DNA from: Mastigamoeba balamuthi
Taxonomy: Eukaryota; Evosea; Mastigamoebida; Mastigamoebidae
Length of the DNA stretch: 64,000 bases
Reading direction: 5' to 3'
Assembly: GCA_902651635.1 (NCBI GenBank)
Contig: CACRSC010000010.1
Location: 533,626 to 597,625 of the forward strand
Under the pieces are notes generated by a model. That model saw only the letters and a list, made by a program, of their open reading frames with translations. It was not told the origin of the DNA and made no database searches. The translations under genes were made by a program, and so were the position numbers. Positions 11,321-23,279 of the stretch are shown here, piece after piece. Every line of letters begins with the position of its first letter. Within the stretch, counting starts at the first letter, position 1.

Positions 11321-13417
11321 TTAGCAGGCCAGAAGCACGCCCGCAGCGGCCACGAGAGCGCTGGCCACCGCAGAGGAGGAGGCCCCGGTGGCCCCGTCCG
11401 AGTGCACCGCGGGCTGGAGGTCGTAGCTCGCCTGCAGCTGCGTCATCAGCGGCCCGCTCCACAGCGCGCTCTGCTGGTACTGCGTCTGCGACACGAGGTT
11501 CTCTGCGACGCGGGCGCCGTCGTCCCTGACGATCGTCACCGAGACGTGCTTGGACGCCTCGCTGAGCGCCACGAGGAGGTCGGTGTTGTTGACCCTCAGC
11601 GCGTGGGCGATCTCGTTGGCCAGGCCGCTGAGCAGCGCCGACTCCCTGAGCCCTCCGATGACTGCTGTGACCCGCTCCTTGAACTCGAGCGCCACCGCGT
11701 GCAGATCGGCGTCCCTGGACGTCACGTTGACGAGGCAGCCGCTGGCAAGCGTCACGGGGGCGACGACGTCGTGCGACGCCGGCCAGAACTTGTCCAAGAA
11801 CTTGGCGTCGGCGCCGACCTTGAGCCCGAGCCCCGCCTCGTACTCGAGCAGGTGGGGCCTGTCGCAGCGGCCGTAGTTGCGGCCCTCGGGCCTGAGGCTG
11901 CTGGTGGGCAGCGCGTCGAACGCGGGCAGCGAGAACCTGGCCGACGCCGAGACGGCTGGCTCGACCCAGGCCTCGACGTTCCCGAAGTCGCCGACCTTGA
12001 GGTTGAAGTTGGGCTTCAGCCCGATGCTCGCGGCCACCTGACCGTTGGCGGCGGCGTGGGCGGCCTCGGGGACGTTCCCGTTGCGCATCACCACGGTGGT
12101 CGCCAGCCTCTGGTCGCGCATGCTGGCCGTGACCGAGAGGTCTACGATCTTGGAGTAGGATACGCCCACCCTCGCAGACGCCTCGGACTGCGCAGTACCA
12201 CCGGTGAGGACGTGCCTGCCCAAAGCCATGGGGGGGCTGGGGCGAACCAGCGAGACGTTGACGGCTGCGGCAATGTCGAAGTAGACGCCCAGCTGGAACT
12301 CGGTGCCGGCGACGCTGACCGGAGTGCCGTAGATCGGAGCAGAGAAGATGGGCAGCGAGTGCGTGTACGTGCCTGCGGCGTCCATCCGCAGGGCGGCCTC
12401 CCCGACCTCGATCTCCGTCGTGGCGTTGAGCGTGGCGGTCAGGTCGAGCAGCTTCGTGTGGTCCTGCGTCCCGATCTCGATCTGCAGAGGGCACTGAGAA
12501 CGCAGGAGCCAAAGTGCTGTCTCAGGGGGCACTGACCTCGATGGCCAGCGTGTTGAGAGTGGCGCTGGCCCAGCAGTCGGTGCAGTCGACGACAGACTTG
12601 AGCTCAACGCCCTTGGGGCACAGCGAGCACAGGTCGCTCTCCCGCGCAAGGCCGGAGCACCCGACGTCGCACGACAGCTTCGAGAACACGATGGGAGACT
12701 CGCGGGCGCCGTTTCCCTCCTGCAAGTTGATTACTGTGTGAAAAAAGGTCGTGGATGATGTACTCGCTTGTCGGACCCTGTTCCACGACACCGTCAGGTT
12801 CGGTGCCCAGTGGTGGCTCGTGAGCGCGCGCGAGAAGCCTGTCGGCTGGGCGACGGAGAAGTGGATCTCGGCCTTGTCGAAGATGTCGGTGAGGGAGGCC
12901 CGCGTGGTGGCCGCCCTCGCGACCGTGGCCGAGGCCCACTCGAGGCCGACGACCCTGCGGTGCACAGCCCCCTCGACGCAGCCCCACGCCCCAGAGGCTG
13001 TCAGCACGAAGTCGCTGCCCCACGACCGCAGTGCCCTGTCGTCGCTGACTTGGATGGCTGGCGAGAACAAGTGGCGCCGATAGGGGACGGCGGTTAGGGC
13101 GCGGTGTGGGAATGGAAAAAAACTAACTCTGAAGACTCAAATTCAGTTTGAATACCGATGTTCTCGGTGGTGTCGCACGAGAGCCCGACCACCGAGGGCT
13201 CGTTGTCGACACTGTGGACGTTCTCGTTCACGTCGACAATGTAGGCGAGCGTTGGGTGGCCAGAGCTATCGGAGCGCTTGGCACCGTTGGAGAAAAACTC
13301 GTGGTGGTGCGGACGCTGGTGGTCGACGAGAGACGCAGAGCCCAGCACGTCGGGCACGTGGGGGCGCAGCGCAGAGCACGCGCACGCGAGGGCGAGAACC
13401 GAGAAGGCAAAACGCAT
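11321..13417 (-). CDS. secreted protein, probably GPI-anchored
   Basis: Exons 13156-13417, 12777-13057, 12537-12719 and 11321-12481 join in phase to 628 residues. The N-terminus is a signal peptide (MRFAFSVLALACACSA). The C-terminus ends in a small-residue stretch and a short hydrophobic tail (ASSSAVASALVAAAGVLLAC*), the usual form of a GPI-attachment signal. The body has a Cys-rich patch (CDVGCSGLARESDLCSLC, CTDCWASA), several NxS/T sites and beta-rich sequence, in the style of large extracellular proteins of fungi and protists. No enzyme motif is seen. Donors are GTATTC, GTCCGA and GTCAGT. A cell-surface role is inferred only from the two end signals. Confidence 0.7.
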
Positions 13418-14889
13418 CGTTGATGGTGAGACACTTGCGGGGTTTGTTGTCTTTTGGGCAGACGGAGACGCCAACACCGGTGGAGGGGTCCGGGCCGCTG
13501 AGTCACCGAAACCCGCACTTGTGTGACCCGCACCCCCAACCGACTGGCCCACCTCCACCGCTTGCTTGCAGTCCGCCAGTTGAACCCATTCACCTCGTTT
13601 CATGCCCTCCGCGGTGAGAGTCCCAGGGCACCCATAACGATTGACCATAAGGAGGTGTCACCCAACGAGGGATTCTGGCCACCAAGTCTCCATCGGAGCT
13701 CTGTCAATACCCACTCAGCGAAGGTCAGTATCCACCATATCCGCGTCTTGCAGTGGTTTTCGCTCCTCTCATGAAGGTGAGAGGGGGCGATCTCTTCGCT
13801 GGAGGAGAATAAAACTCACTGTTCTGGCATTGCGCAGTGGCATGGAACGGCCATGAGACAAGCTTCGTCCCCTGTCACGTGGGTACCAACCACACTCGGG
13901 ATGAGATGGCAACGGCACAGTCGTGACTATCACCATTCCCAGTTGCGAACGAATGTTGTCGTGCAGGTCGATGAGCAGCCAAAAATTGCTTGGGCCTGGC
14001 TGGTCACAGGAGCAGGTTTCCTGACAATGCCTTACTGTTTTTGTGTCGACTTCAATGTACTTTGCAGGTGCAGTACAGATATATATATATAGTGGCCCCT
14101 TCTTGTGAACCTGAACAAACCGCAACACCCATAAGAGCTTTGCCACATGAACTATTGCCTTTGAACTGAGCCTAAATTGTGTCAGCAGTCAGTCGCGCTG
14201 ATGCCTTGAGCTCCGTGAGATGATCAAACAGTGTTAAGTGAATCTAAGCAACATCATTTAGTCACCTCTGTTCCCGTTTCTTGCCAAAACATGATATTCA
14301 GACACTCTGCATCTTCCTCAGGGTTGTGCACTGTCCCTCAGGTCGGGGCCTTCCTTCACGGTCTGTGCCTCTTTTGGAGAGTCAATTCATCCTCCCCTCA
14401 GTCTCCAACTCTTTCGGGTTATCCCTCGTTATCAGTTTTCTTTCTGTGTTGTGATGCCATTTGCATTTGGACCCCACCTGACACAGGTGCAACCACCAGC
14501 TGGGCGACACCATGCGGGTCTGGTTGCTCCCCCCCCCCTCGAGTGCCTGGAAGCTCAGCACAGCCGCGAGGTCCTTTGCTCCTCACACCGCCGCCTTGCA
14601 TGAGGGCCAAGCACTCGGCTGACGCTGCACACATCACTGTGCTGACACCACTGCACTGCCACCACGCTGACAGGGCCACAGGCAGGAGCGATGCACAGTG
14701 CTGTGCTGAGCCCTCAGTAGTTACGCGAGCTCAAGGACACCCACGACAATGCAGCACTGGTAAACGGGCATCCTTTATGTATTCAATTGAGATGATTCAT
14801 CAAGTGATCTAGTCGCAGGGATCTCACAGACTGGCAACAGGCTGCTGTGCCAATGGTCTGTATTCATGAGTGATCTCTTCTGATAGTGG
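13418..14889. other. intergenic, moderately AT-rich
   Basis: 1.5 kb with lower GC than the flanking genes, including a short TATATATATATA run near 14081. Open frames here (for example 14231-14812 on the plus strand) show no recognisable domain or codon bias and are probably chance. The right end is the 3' flank of the first cupin-like gene. Confidence 0.45.
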
Positions 14890-15680
14890 TCAGAACTGGT
14901 CCTCGTGACTCTGGCGGACGACGACGCCGTCGCTGCCGTCGCCGTGGACATCCCAGATGTCGAACTCGTGCTTGAGGTCGAAGCCCTCGCACCGCACCGC
15001 AAAGTTGAGCGACGCGCTGCCCTCGGGCCCGCTGTGCACCTGGTGGTACGTCTCGGGCTCCCACCGCAGCACGCAGGGACCGTCCAGCAGCCTCACCCCG
15101 TTCCTCTCGATGAAGTCGGGGCCCACCACAAACGTCTCCACAACCCCCGGCCTGTCCGCCCTCCTGCTCCCCCGTCGTCCCCTGCCCCGTCAGCAACGCG
15201 ATCGATCCCTGCGGTCCGCTTTTCACGGTTCATTCACGCCTACCGAAGCCGGGGCACCGCTTCACTGCCCTTGTTGAGTGCCTGCCCTTGCGATGGACGG
15301 CACACGAAAAAACGATGGCCAGAGCACATGGGCCAGCACTGATAGACCCGTTACGTGATGACAGAGGGGGGCTGCGGGGAGAGGGCTGCGGACCGGAGGA
15401 AGGCGACGTGTGTGCCGCGCATGACGAGGAGGTTGTCCTGCTGGTACTTGTGGAGGTACCAGCCGTCGACTGCGCCGACGCTGCCGGGGCTCTTGGCGTT
15501 GGGTGCCACCAGCATGTGGTCCACGCCGTCAATCCTGGGGAACTCGGCCATGGGCAGCCCGCTGAAGGTCGTCGTCTTGTCCTTGTTCAGAAACCTCTGC
15601 AGCGGTATCACCTTCCAGAACCCCGCCTCCTCCAGCTTCGGCCCCTCGCCCCTGCCCTCGCACCCATTGCAGTTGGCCAT
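14890..15680 (-). CDS. cupin-like protein, copy A
   Basis: Two exons, 15394-15680 and 14890-15151, joined through donor GTCCGC and acceptor GGACAG, give 182 residues. The order of hydrophobic, Gly and His residues (GWYLHKYQQDNLLVMRGTH, LRWEPETYHQVHSG, SLNFAVRCEGFD) fits a single-domain beta-barrel cupin. Cupins may be enzymes or binding proteins, so no reaction is assig­ned. A near-identical paralogue lies inverted at 31.0-31.9 kb. GATATCTGCC and CAGATAAC lie 75-95 bp upstream of the ATG, a likely promoter element. Confidence 0.72.
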
Positions 15681-17275
15681 TTTGTGCGTGTCTTCTCTGT
15701 TTGGTCTGTGGGTTGTTTTGCTCAGTGGTGTGTTACGTTGTGGAGTGCTTCCCGATATCTGCCCAGCAGATAACAGCAGGAGAGTGGTACGGGGGCGCGC
15801 AATGTGGTGCATCAACGTGCAAGGACTGGATCTTGTGCATGACGCAGGTGCACTGTATGTGCTCGGAGGATAGCTTCTCGCTGATCAGTAGCAGCTGCTT
15901 CTGGTCGGGGGTCAGAAGTTGCGATGGCACTGGCCACGCAGCCCACTCCGCACTCGCCAGCACCGAGTCGCGCACGTGCAGTACCACTCTGGTCGGGGAT
16001 GGGGCACGTGGGGAAGGCAGCCCAGCTCAGTGGGAGGGCTCTCCGTGACGGCGTGGGAGGGCGGGTCGACGCGCAGGACACGGTCGGGTGGACTTCTCGT
16101 GCTCAGTGTCTGAGTTCAGCGGACGCCGGTCGTAGTGGTGCCCGCACGCTGTCGCTCGTGTTACCGAGAGCAGCGCCGGTCCTCCGGTCTCTGCTCTGCG
16201 AGGCCGCGTGGTCCGAGCAGTCCCGCTCCGACGACAACGACGACGAACGTGGTCCACCCGCCCTGAGCTGCGTTGTGACGCACCACCGCGCTAGCACGGG
16301 TCCGCTTCGAGTGATTGGGAGGAGGAGGGGAGTGCGCGCTGCTCGCGTTGGGGGCTCCTCGGCGTGCCTCGTGGTCTTCAGTGGCTGCCCGACTCGAGTC
16401 ATCGGTTGGTGCGGGCGCTCGTCTGCTGGGCAGCGCCTGCACAGCCCAGACCCCACTCGGTCACGAGCGACGCTACGCCCCTCGTCGCCCTTGCTGCTCT
16501 GTGCGGTCGCGGGGTCCGCTCAGCACCGGAGGGTGTACTGGATGGCCGTGCGTGCGCTGGGAAGAGGCCACAAGGGCAGAGCCCACAGAGAGAGCCGACG
16601 AGGTCGATCAGAGACAGGACGGGACCCCTCGTTCGAGCTACGCGGCGAGGAGGACTGCTCCCGCGCTCTGCCGGGGTGCGCCAGTGTGAGGCCGTGTCCG
16701 ACGATCTCCCCGTCCGCACTGGGCCGATCACTGACGCCGTGCGGGCTTGGGAGCTGCGTGCTGCATGGGCTGACGACGTGCCTGCGCCATCGCTGCATCG
16801 CTGCGGGCCCCCCGGAGCTGCAGGCGGTGCTGGGAGGACGCCGCGGGTGCCGGGCTGGTGCGGGCGATGCTGGGCCACGTCTGCACTGGGCTCTGGAGCG
16901 CAGCGGCGGCACAAAAAGCAGAATGCTGCGGAGCGGGCAAACGTAACAGTCGTCCGTTTTTCCGCGTTTTGCACATAAACTCAGCGCATTCGGCGCACTT
17001 CTGTCCCAGAAGGGCGTACGACGGGAAGATGAGCAGCTGGTTCGCCGGCACATGCCTGTATGGATTGGTTCTACAGGGATCTTGTCGAGAAAACCGTCAG
17101 AACTCACTTGATATCCGCGCGGGATAAATATCCGATCAGGCCCGCATTTCTGGCCGTTTTTCGATCGAGAAAACCGCCGGAATGAGTGGTGTGGCGATCG
17201 ACCTCTGACGCAAGCGCCGTATCGGAGTGTCAGTCCGCTATTGCAGTGCACCGGAGCACAGTGAGCGCACACCCG
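15681..17275. other. GC-rich stretch with no supported gene
   Basis: Long overlapping frames exist on both strands (for example 15924-16946 plus and 16520-17668 minus), but none has a recognisable domain and this is expected by chance in very GC-rich DNA. Near the right end GATATCCGCGCGGGATAAATATCC (17111-17134) lies about 145 bp before the transporter start and resembles the GATAT promoter words. Confidence 0.4.
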
Positions 17276-19116
17276 ATGGACTCCACGACCTGCCAGGTAG
17301 CCACGATCAAGCCCCTCGGCGAGAGCGTCTCCCAGGGCGAGTGGGAGGCGCGCGAGAGGGCCCGCGTCCTGCGGGAGCTCGATGAGCGCCCGTTCGGTTG
17401 GTTCCACATCAAGACCATCATCATCAGCGGCGTCGGCTTCTTCACTGTGCGCTCTGGCTGCCCTGAACCCCGCTGCCCCCCTGCGCTCTGCAGTCTCCCC
17501 GGCTGACCCCCTCTCTCCCTTGGCCAGGACGCGTACGACATCTTCATCATCAACCTGGTGGTGCCGATGATCGGGTACTGCTACTGGACAGACCACAAGA
17601 ACAAGGTGCCCACGATCGACTCGACCATGATGAAGGTACCCCTCGCAGCTCAGCACAGCACGGCGCACCGCAGCTCACACGGGGACGGCAGGGCGGGACG
17701 ACGATCGGGACGTTCATCGGGCAGCTGGCGTTCGGGCTGCTGGGCGACTACCTGGGGCGCAAGAAGATCTACGGAGTGGAGCTGCTGATCATGATCCTCT
17801 GCACCATGTGCACGTCGATGAGCTGCACGACGCACGGCGGCGTCTCCATCACCGTCATGCTCTCGCTCTGGCGCCTGGGCCTCGGCTTCGGCATCGGCGG
17901 CGACTACCCGCTGTCGGCCGTGCTGACCAGCGAGTACTCGTCCAAGAACCGCCGCGGCATGATGATCGGGCTGGTCTTCGCGATGCAGGGCATCGGGATC
18001 CTCTTCGGCGCCATCGTCTCGTGCGTCCTGCTGGGCATCTTCAAGGCGCGCATCGAGGAGAGCCAGCGCAACATCGACCACGTCTGGCGCCTCTGCCTCC
18101 TCATCGGCGTCGTGCCCGCGGCCTGCGCGCTCTACTTCCGCACGCGCGTCCCCGAGAGCCCGCGCTACACGATGGAGGTCGAGCAGAACCTGCACCAGGC
18201 CACCCGCGACATCGAGAAGCTCAAGACCGGCGTCGAGACCGACGGCACCGGCGCCGCCAGCTCGTCGGCCGCCGCTGCAGCCGCGAGCAAGCACCAGGGG
18301 CTGACGTGGGCCGAGTTCCGGGACCACTTCAGCCAGTGGCACAACCTGGGCCCGCTGATCGGGGCGGCGCTCTCGTGGTTCCTGCTGGACATCGCGTGGT
18401 ACGGCCTGGGCCTCAACCAGTCGATCGTGATCGAGACCATCGGCTTCGGGGCCAAGAACGCGCGGCCGTGGAAGGACCTGATGTACCTGGCCGCGGGCAA
18501 CGCCGTCGTGGCCGTCATGGGGACGGTGCCCGGGTACTTTATCACGTGCATCTTCGTGGAGAAGTGGGGCCGCAAGCCCATCCAGCTGATGGGCTTCGCG
18601 ATGCTGACGATCATCTTCGTCATCCTGACGTCGGCCTACTACGAGCTCAAGAACAACGCCAAGCCCGCCTTCGCCGTGCTCTACGCGCTGGCGCAGCTCT
18701 TCTTCAACTTCGGGCCCAACACGACGACGTTCATCATCCCGGGCGAGCTCTTCCCCACGCGCATGCGCTCGACGGGCCACGGCATCTGCGCGGCCACGGG
18801 CAAGCTCGGCGCCATCATCGCGGCGTACGGCTTCCAGCCGATCGTGGACAACGCGAGGACCAAGGACGAGGGCATCAGGACCGTGCTGGCCATCTTCTCG
18901 GGCGTCATGTTCCTCGGCATCCTCACGACGCTGCTGATCCCCGAGACCAAGGGCCTCACGCTCGAGGACCTCGCCGCTGGCAACCACGGCAAGCGCAGGG
19001 CCACGGAGACCGACAAGCTCAAGCAGAGCCCCGCCACCAGCCCCGCCGTCAGCCCCACCTCGTCGCCGTACCTCGGCGCCAAGCAGCCCACAGCAGAGCT
19101 CAGCGACCTCAACTGA
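17276..19116 (+). CDS. PHO84: phosphate:H+ symporter of the Pho84/PHS family
   Basis: Exons 17276-17446, 17528-17635 and 17692-19116 give 567 residues, the normal size of this major-facilitator family. Marks are the first-helix signature GVGFFTDAYDIFIINLV, the G-D-x-x-G-R-K loop (GDYLGRKK), GIGGDYPLSA in helix 4, and FGPNTTTFIIPGELFP in the second half. About twelve hydrophobic helices with a charged central loop can be followed. The protein imports inorganic phosphate across the plasma membrane. The N-terminal ~45 residues are hydrophilic and cytosolic. Donors are GTGCGC and GTACCC. No sign of damage. Confidence 0.93.
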
Positions 19117-19259
19117 GCGACCGAACTGACGCACACGCGAGTGGTAATACAGTTGTGTTCTTCTGCATAGGAATCTGCTCACCCGCGCCCGTTTGCCCTT
19201 CAGAGATCCAGCAGATGGGTCCTCTGTTAGCGACTTCAACAGATCTCTTGTTTGTGTAA

Positions 19260-19332
19260 GCCGACCTAGCTCAGTCGGTAGAGCGCACGGCTCTTAACCG
19301 TGTGGTCGAGGGTTCGACCCCCTCGGTCGGCG
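19260..19332 (+). tRNA. tRNA-Lys (anticodon CTT)
   Basis: 73 nt fold into a standard cloverleaf. The acceptor stem GCCGACC pairs with GGTCGGC, with discriminator G. The D arm is GCTC-AGTCGGTA-GAGC. The anticodon stem is CACGG/CCGTG with loop CTCTTAA, giving CTT. The T arm is GAGGG-TTCGACC-CCCTC. There is no intron and CCA is not encoded. A T-rich run (TTCTTTTTC) just downstream fits a polymerase III terminator. It reads AAG, the codon expected to dominate in this GC-rich genome. Confidence 0.97.
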
Positions 19333-19561
19333 TTCTTTTTCGTTCCCATGGACATCATTTTATGGAACTGAAGCCACACTTCGCTTGGGAGGACGCAGCC
19401 ACGCAGTCAAGCTTGCTGGCAACCAGTTTCATCCGCTGCTGGAGCGAGTACTAAACGATCGACTGGTACTGTATTCCACCAGAGTGTGGAGTTTTGTCAA
19501 CGGCACTCAGCGGTGCCAACTGCGTGTGGGGGGCATCAAAGAGCACACGGACGGGGGGGGG

Positions 19562-19767
19562 NNNNNNNNNNNNNNNNNNNNNNNNNNNNNNNNNNNNNNN
19601 NNNNNNNNNNNNNNNNNNNNNNNNNNNNNNNNNNNNNNNNNNNNNNNNNNNNNNNNNNNNNNNNNNNNNNNNNNNNNNNNNNNNNNNNNNNNNNNNNNNN
19701 NNNNNNNNNNNNNNNNNNNNNNNNNNNNNNNNNNNNNNNNNNNNNNNNNNNNNNNNNNNNNNNNNNN
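19562..19767. other. assembly gap (206 N)
   Basis: An unsequenced stretch bounded on both sides by runs of G. Any gene between the tRNA and CARS could be partly hidden here. Confidence 0.99.
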
Positions 19768-19845
19768 GGGGGGGGGGGGGGGGGCCATGGCACGGAGGGG
19801 GGCAGCGCAAGTAGCTGCCCGGCGTCCGCTGTCACCCGGGGCGCC

Positions 19846-22570
19846 CTAGAGCTGCACCTGCTTGAGGGCCAGGATCTCGGCGTCGGCCTCGTCGAGCTTC
19901 TTGCGGAGGTCGTCCATGTAGTTGGGGTTCTCGGCGATGGCCTTGAGGTACTTCTCGTGCCCCTTGGCCGCGTTGTCGTACTGCTTCTGCAGCTTCTCGC
20001 GCCTCTTCTTCGAGACCTCCTTGCCCTCCTTGTCGTGCGTCGGCGGCTGCCCCGCGGGCGCGGGCAGCGTGAACTCGTCGGCGCTCCAGATCTGGTCGGG
20101 GGCCGTCGCCCAGGCGGTCATCTGCTTGAGGTCGCCCTCGAGCCCCCTCTTGCGCGCCTCGGCCTTGCGCTGCTTGGCGATGAGCTCGGCCATCTTGCGC
20201 TCGGCGACGTGGCGCAGCTCCTCCTCGGGCGTCGACAGCTTCCAGGGGAACTTGCCGTCGTCCTCGAGCCGCACGCCCAGCTTGGGCATGTCCTCGTCGC
20301 GCACGCGGTCGCAGGCCTGCATCAGCGCCTCGTCTTTGTTGGCCCGCGCGCGCTGGCGGGCGACGTTGCGGAACGCCGACCACGCATCGAGCATCGGCGC
20401 CAGCATCGCCTCGCGCGTGGCCTCGCCGCTCTCGCCCGCGTCCGAGCCGAAGCCGATGCCCTCCTCCTTGACGAGGCCGAAGACGCGCAGGATGCGCGTC
20501 ACGTAGGCCGCGACGCGGCGCACGAGCAGCACGCGGACGAGGGCGGGCTGCGTCGAGGCGAGGTAGACGTTGGTGCGCGCGACGAGCTCGAGCAGCTGCT
20601 CGATGGCCTTGGGCGTGTTGAAGTTGTCGTGCAGCGCCGCGTCGACGCCGCGCTCGGCAGCGACGAGCGCCTCGTTGAGCCTGCGGTCGCCCTCGGACCA
20701 CGCCTGCTCGCCCGCGCAGGCGGCCATGTCGCGCGCCGCGGGGCTGGCGATGCCGTCGCCCGCGTCGAGGCCCTGGGCCTCCTGGAAGCGCTGGACCGAC
20801 GTGCGGATCGAGTTGCGGACGCTGTGGAAGAACTCGACAAACGTGCGCTCGGTCGTGCGCACGTGCTCCATGACGTTGACGCTGTAGTTCATCGTGCGGT
20901 CCCAGGGCTGCAGCAGGACCATCATGCGCAGCTGGCGCGCCGTGTACGTCTGCAGCGCCTGGCGGATCGTGATGAAGTTCTTGAGCGACTTGGACATCTT
21001 GAGCCCGTTGATGTGCAGGTGCCCGCTGTGCAGGAAGTAGTCGACCCACTGGTCGCACCCGAACGCCGCCTCGCTCTGCGCCAGCTCGTTGTCGTGGTGC
21101 GGGAACTTGAGGTCCTCGCCGCCAAAGTGCACGTCCAGCTTGGGCCCGATCAGGTCCGAGGCCATCGCGCTGCACTCGATGTGCCAGCCGGGCCTGCCCG
21201 CGCCCCACGGCGACTCCCACTGCGGCTCCCCGGGCTTGGACTTCTTCCACAGCGCAAAGTCGGCCTTGCACTTGCGCTCGCCCTCGCCGCTGCCCGAGAG
21301 CTCGCCCTCGCCGTCGAGCGCCAGCTTCAGGTCGCCCACCTTGGTCGGCTCCAGCTTGCCGTACGAGTGCTCGGGGTGGTTCGCAAACGCCGCCGTGTCA
21401 AAGTAGACGCTCCCGTTGCTCGCGTACGCGAACCCGTTGGCGATGATGCGCTGGATGAACGCCACGATCTTCTCCGTGTACTCGGTCACCCGCGTCATCG
21501 CGTCGGGCGGCCGCACGCCCAGCGCCGCCATGTCCTCGATGAACTCGCGCTCGTACCTGCGCGCGTGCTCCTTGCAGATCTCGCGCATGTTGGCCACCCC
21601 GGCCCCGTGCTGCGCGTCCTGCAGCTGCCCCAGCACGTCCGAGCCCCCGTCCTCCAGCAGCGTCGCAGAGTCCACCGGCGCCGAGCGCGCCAGGGCGTCG
21701 TTGGCCGCCTGCAGCGTCTGGCGCGCCCGGTAGACGCGCTTGAGGTCCTCGTCGATGAGGCGCAGCATCGCCTCGGTCTCCTCCTTGCGCTGCTCGCCCT
21801 TCTCGCCCGCGAAGAACACCTGCTGCTTCTTCATGTTCAGCTTCTCCTCCTGCTGCTTCCACGCCTGTGCGCACGCATCGCCCCGGCGTCAGATGCGTTG
21901 CTCTCTGGGGAGTTTTGGGTCACGCGGCAACAACTGCTCTCGTTTTGTTCCTCCGCTGGCTGGAGAATGAACTGGCCATGGCGCATGGCAGACGAGAGTT
22001 GCCCCCCCTCGTGGCCCGGGTGGCAGTGGCAGAGTGCCCGCCTGATTGATGTTGTAATTGTTTTTGTGTTTTGTTTTGTTTGTTAAGTTCAGGTGTTTGG
22101 TTTTTCTCCGAATCTGGTAAGCGTTTTGTGGTAAACCACCACGGCAGTGCGCGAAACCGAGGTGGACGTGACATCAGGAGCGGTGCACAGGCACAACCGA
22201 CAAGGGGGCCCTGGGGAAACCCGGGAAAACCGGCGGAAAACCCGGAGGGAAGAGGGCGCACAGCGTCGAAGCTGTCGAGGACGGTCTTGTCGGCCTTGGG
22301 GTGCTCGCGGACAAACTCGGCGACGAGGTGGTTGCGCCTGGCGCGCATGATGATCTTGTCGTCGATGTCGGTGACGTTCATCACCGCGAAGACCGAGTAC
22401 CCGAAGTAGTCCTCGAGCAGGCGCCGGATGATGTCGATGGCGAGGTACGTGCGCGCGTGGCCCATGTGCGACGAGTCGTAGACGGTGGGCCCGCAGCTGT
22501 ACCACGAGACCGTGCGGCCCCCGCGCGGGGCGAACGGCACCTTGGTGTGCGCCATGCTGTTGTTCACCAT
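19846..22570 (-). CDS. CARS1: cysteinyl-tRNA synthetase, cytosolic
   Basis: Exons 22262-22570 and 19846-21864, joined over a 397-nt intron (donor GTGCGC), give 775 residues, close to animal cytosolic CARS. The enzyme charges tRNA-Cys. Marks are the zinc and active-site Cys in YSCGPTVYD (Cys26), the HIGH motif as HMGHAR (35-40), [29 protein letters not shown] and KMSKS (about 394). The C-terminal basic, coiled tail with [12 protein letters not shown] is typical of the eukaryotic cytosolic form. No targeting peptide is seen. The start is the first ATG after an in-frame tRNA-like sequence; a further upstream exon cannot be excluded. Confidence 0.93.
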
Positions 22571-23279
22571 CAGCACTGCCCGGCGCGCAGACGGTCGAGC
22601 ACGACGTCGCGGGTTCGATTCCCCCGGCCGGAATCAAATAAGCGACCCAATCACGGTCACACGCGATCAAGCGGAGCCGGCGATGACAGCGGTTTTTGTC
22701 CGACGAGCGTCGAGTCCGACGATTATGCGGCCGGGGGGCAGTGCGTGGAGGGCACGTGAGACGAGTGAAGGGTCAATTGTCGCACAGCGTCACGATCCGC
22801 GCACGCACAGGGGCGGGGAGATATCGCGATGTCGCGGGGGTGGGGGCAGCGACGGCGGGGGCGCACCTGGTTTGTCCGAGGTGGGAGGCACCCAGGCCTT
22901 CCCGGTCCTCTTCTCGCTTTGTTCCGCCATCGGCCGAGCTCAGACGCCCTCGCTGTTTTCAAAGGGACCCCCCAATGCTGTTTGGCTGTTGAACAGGGCC
23001 TGACGTCAGATGGGGAAAATATCTCTCGTATCTCCGGTGCTGGGGACGTCGCGCTCAGCGTCGCTGCGCGAGCTCTGGCCTTGCGGCACACGCCTCGGGC
23101 GTCTCGGGGTGGCATGCGGGAGCTCCCGCGGGGGTTGGAGGCCGCGTGATAAGAAATGTGACTCAGCGATGTCGTCAACGATGACGCAAACTCGGCGCGG
23201 GGGTGCTTTTTTTCTATGTAGCGGGGTCTCTCTTTTTCGTCCTTCCTTCGGTCTTGCTCTTCGTCCGGGCGGAAACAAA
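22571..23279. promoter_or_regulatory. region between divergent CARS and eS4
   Basis: 709 bp holding both promoters and a tRNA-like half at its left end. GGGAAAATATCTCTCG at 23011-23026 and CTCGTATCTCCGG just after it resemble the GATAT words seen elsewhere. Around 23198-23240 there is a T-rich tract (GCTTTTTTTCTATG, CTCTTTTTCG) shortly before the eS4 ATG, reminiscent of pyrimidine-rich starts of ribosomal-protein genes. Confidence 0.4.
22586..22636 (+). other. tRNA 3'-half-like sequence
   Basis: GGGTTCGATTCCCCC at 22611-22625 is a textbook T-loop, followed by GGCCGGA as the 3' half of an acceptor stem. Upstream, a D arm and a matching 5' acceptor strand could not be found, and the sequence runs into the CARS start. 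It may be a tRNA fragment, a pseudo-tRNA or an unusual split gene. The antisense translation ([12 protein letters not shown]) is the familiar artefact of reading through a tRNA. Confidence 0.4.

Noticed and set aside
10899-12535. 419- and 537-codon frames over the secreted protein gene
   Set aside because: They overlap the spliced minus-strand gene that has a signal peptide, Cys pairs and a GPI-like tail; the others are shadows.
14231-14812. 193-codon frame in the 13.4-14.9 kb gap
   Set aside because: Irregular codon choice and no recognisable domain or supporting splice sites.
15924-17668. long overlapping frames on both strands
   Set aside because: No domain, no splice-consistent structure and equal openness in several frames; the right part overlaps the phosphate transporter exons.
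19486-22086. 866-codon plus-strand frame opposite CARS
   Set aside because: It is the complement of a well-supported synthetase gene, runs through the N gap and shows only Leu/Arg/Val-rich sequence typical of antisense frames in GC-rich DNA.
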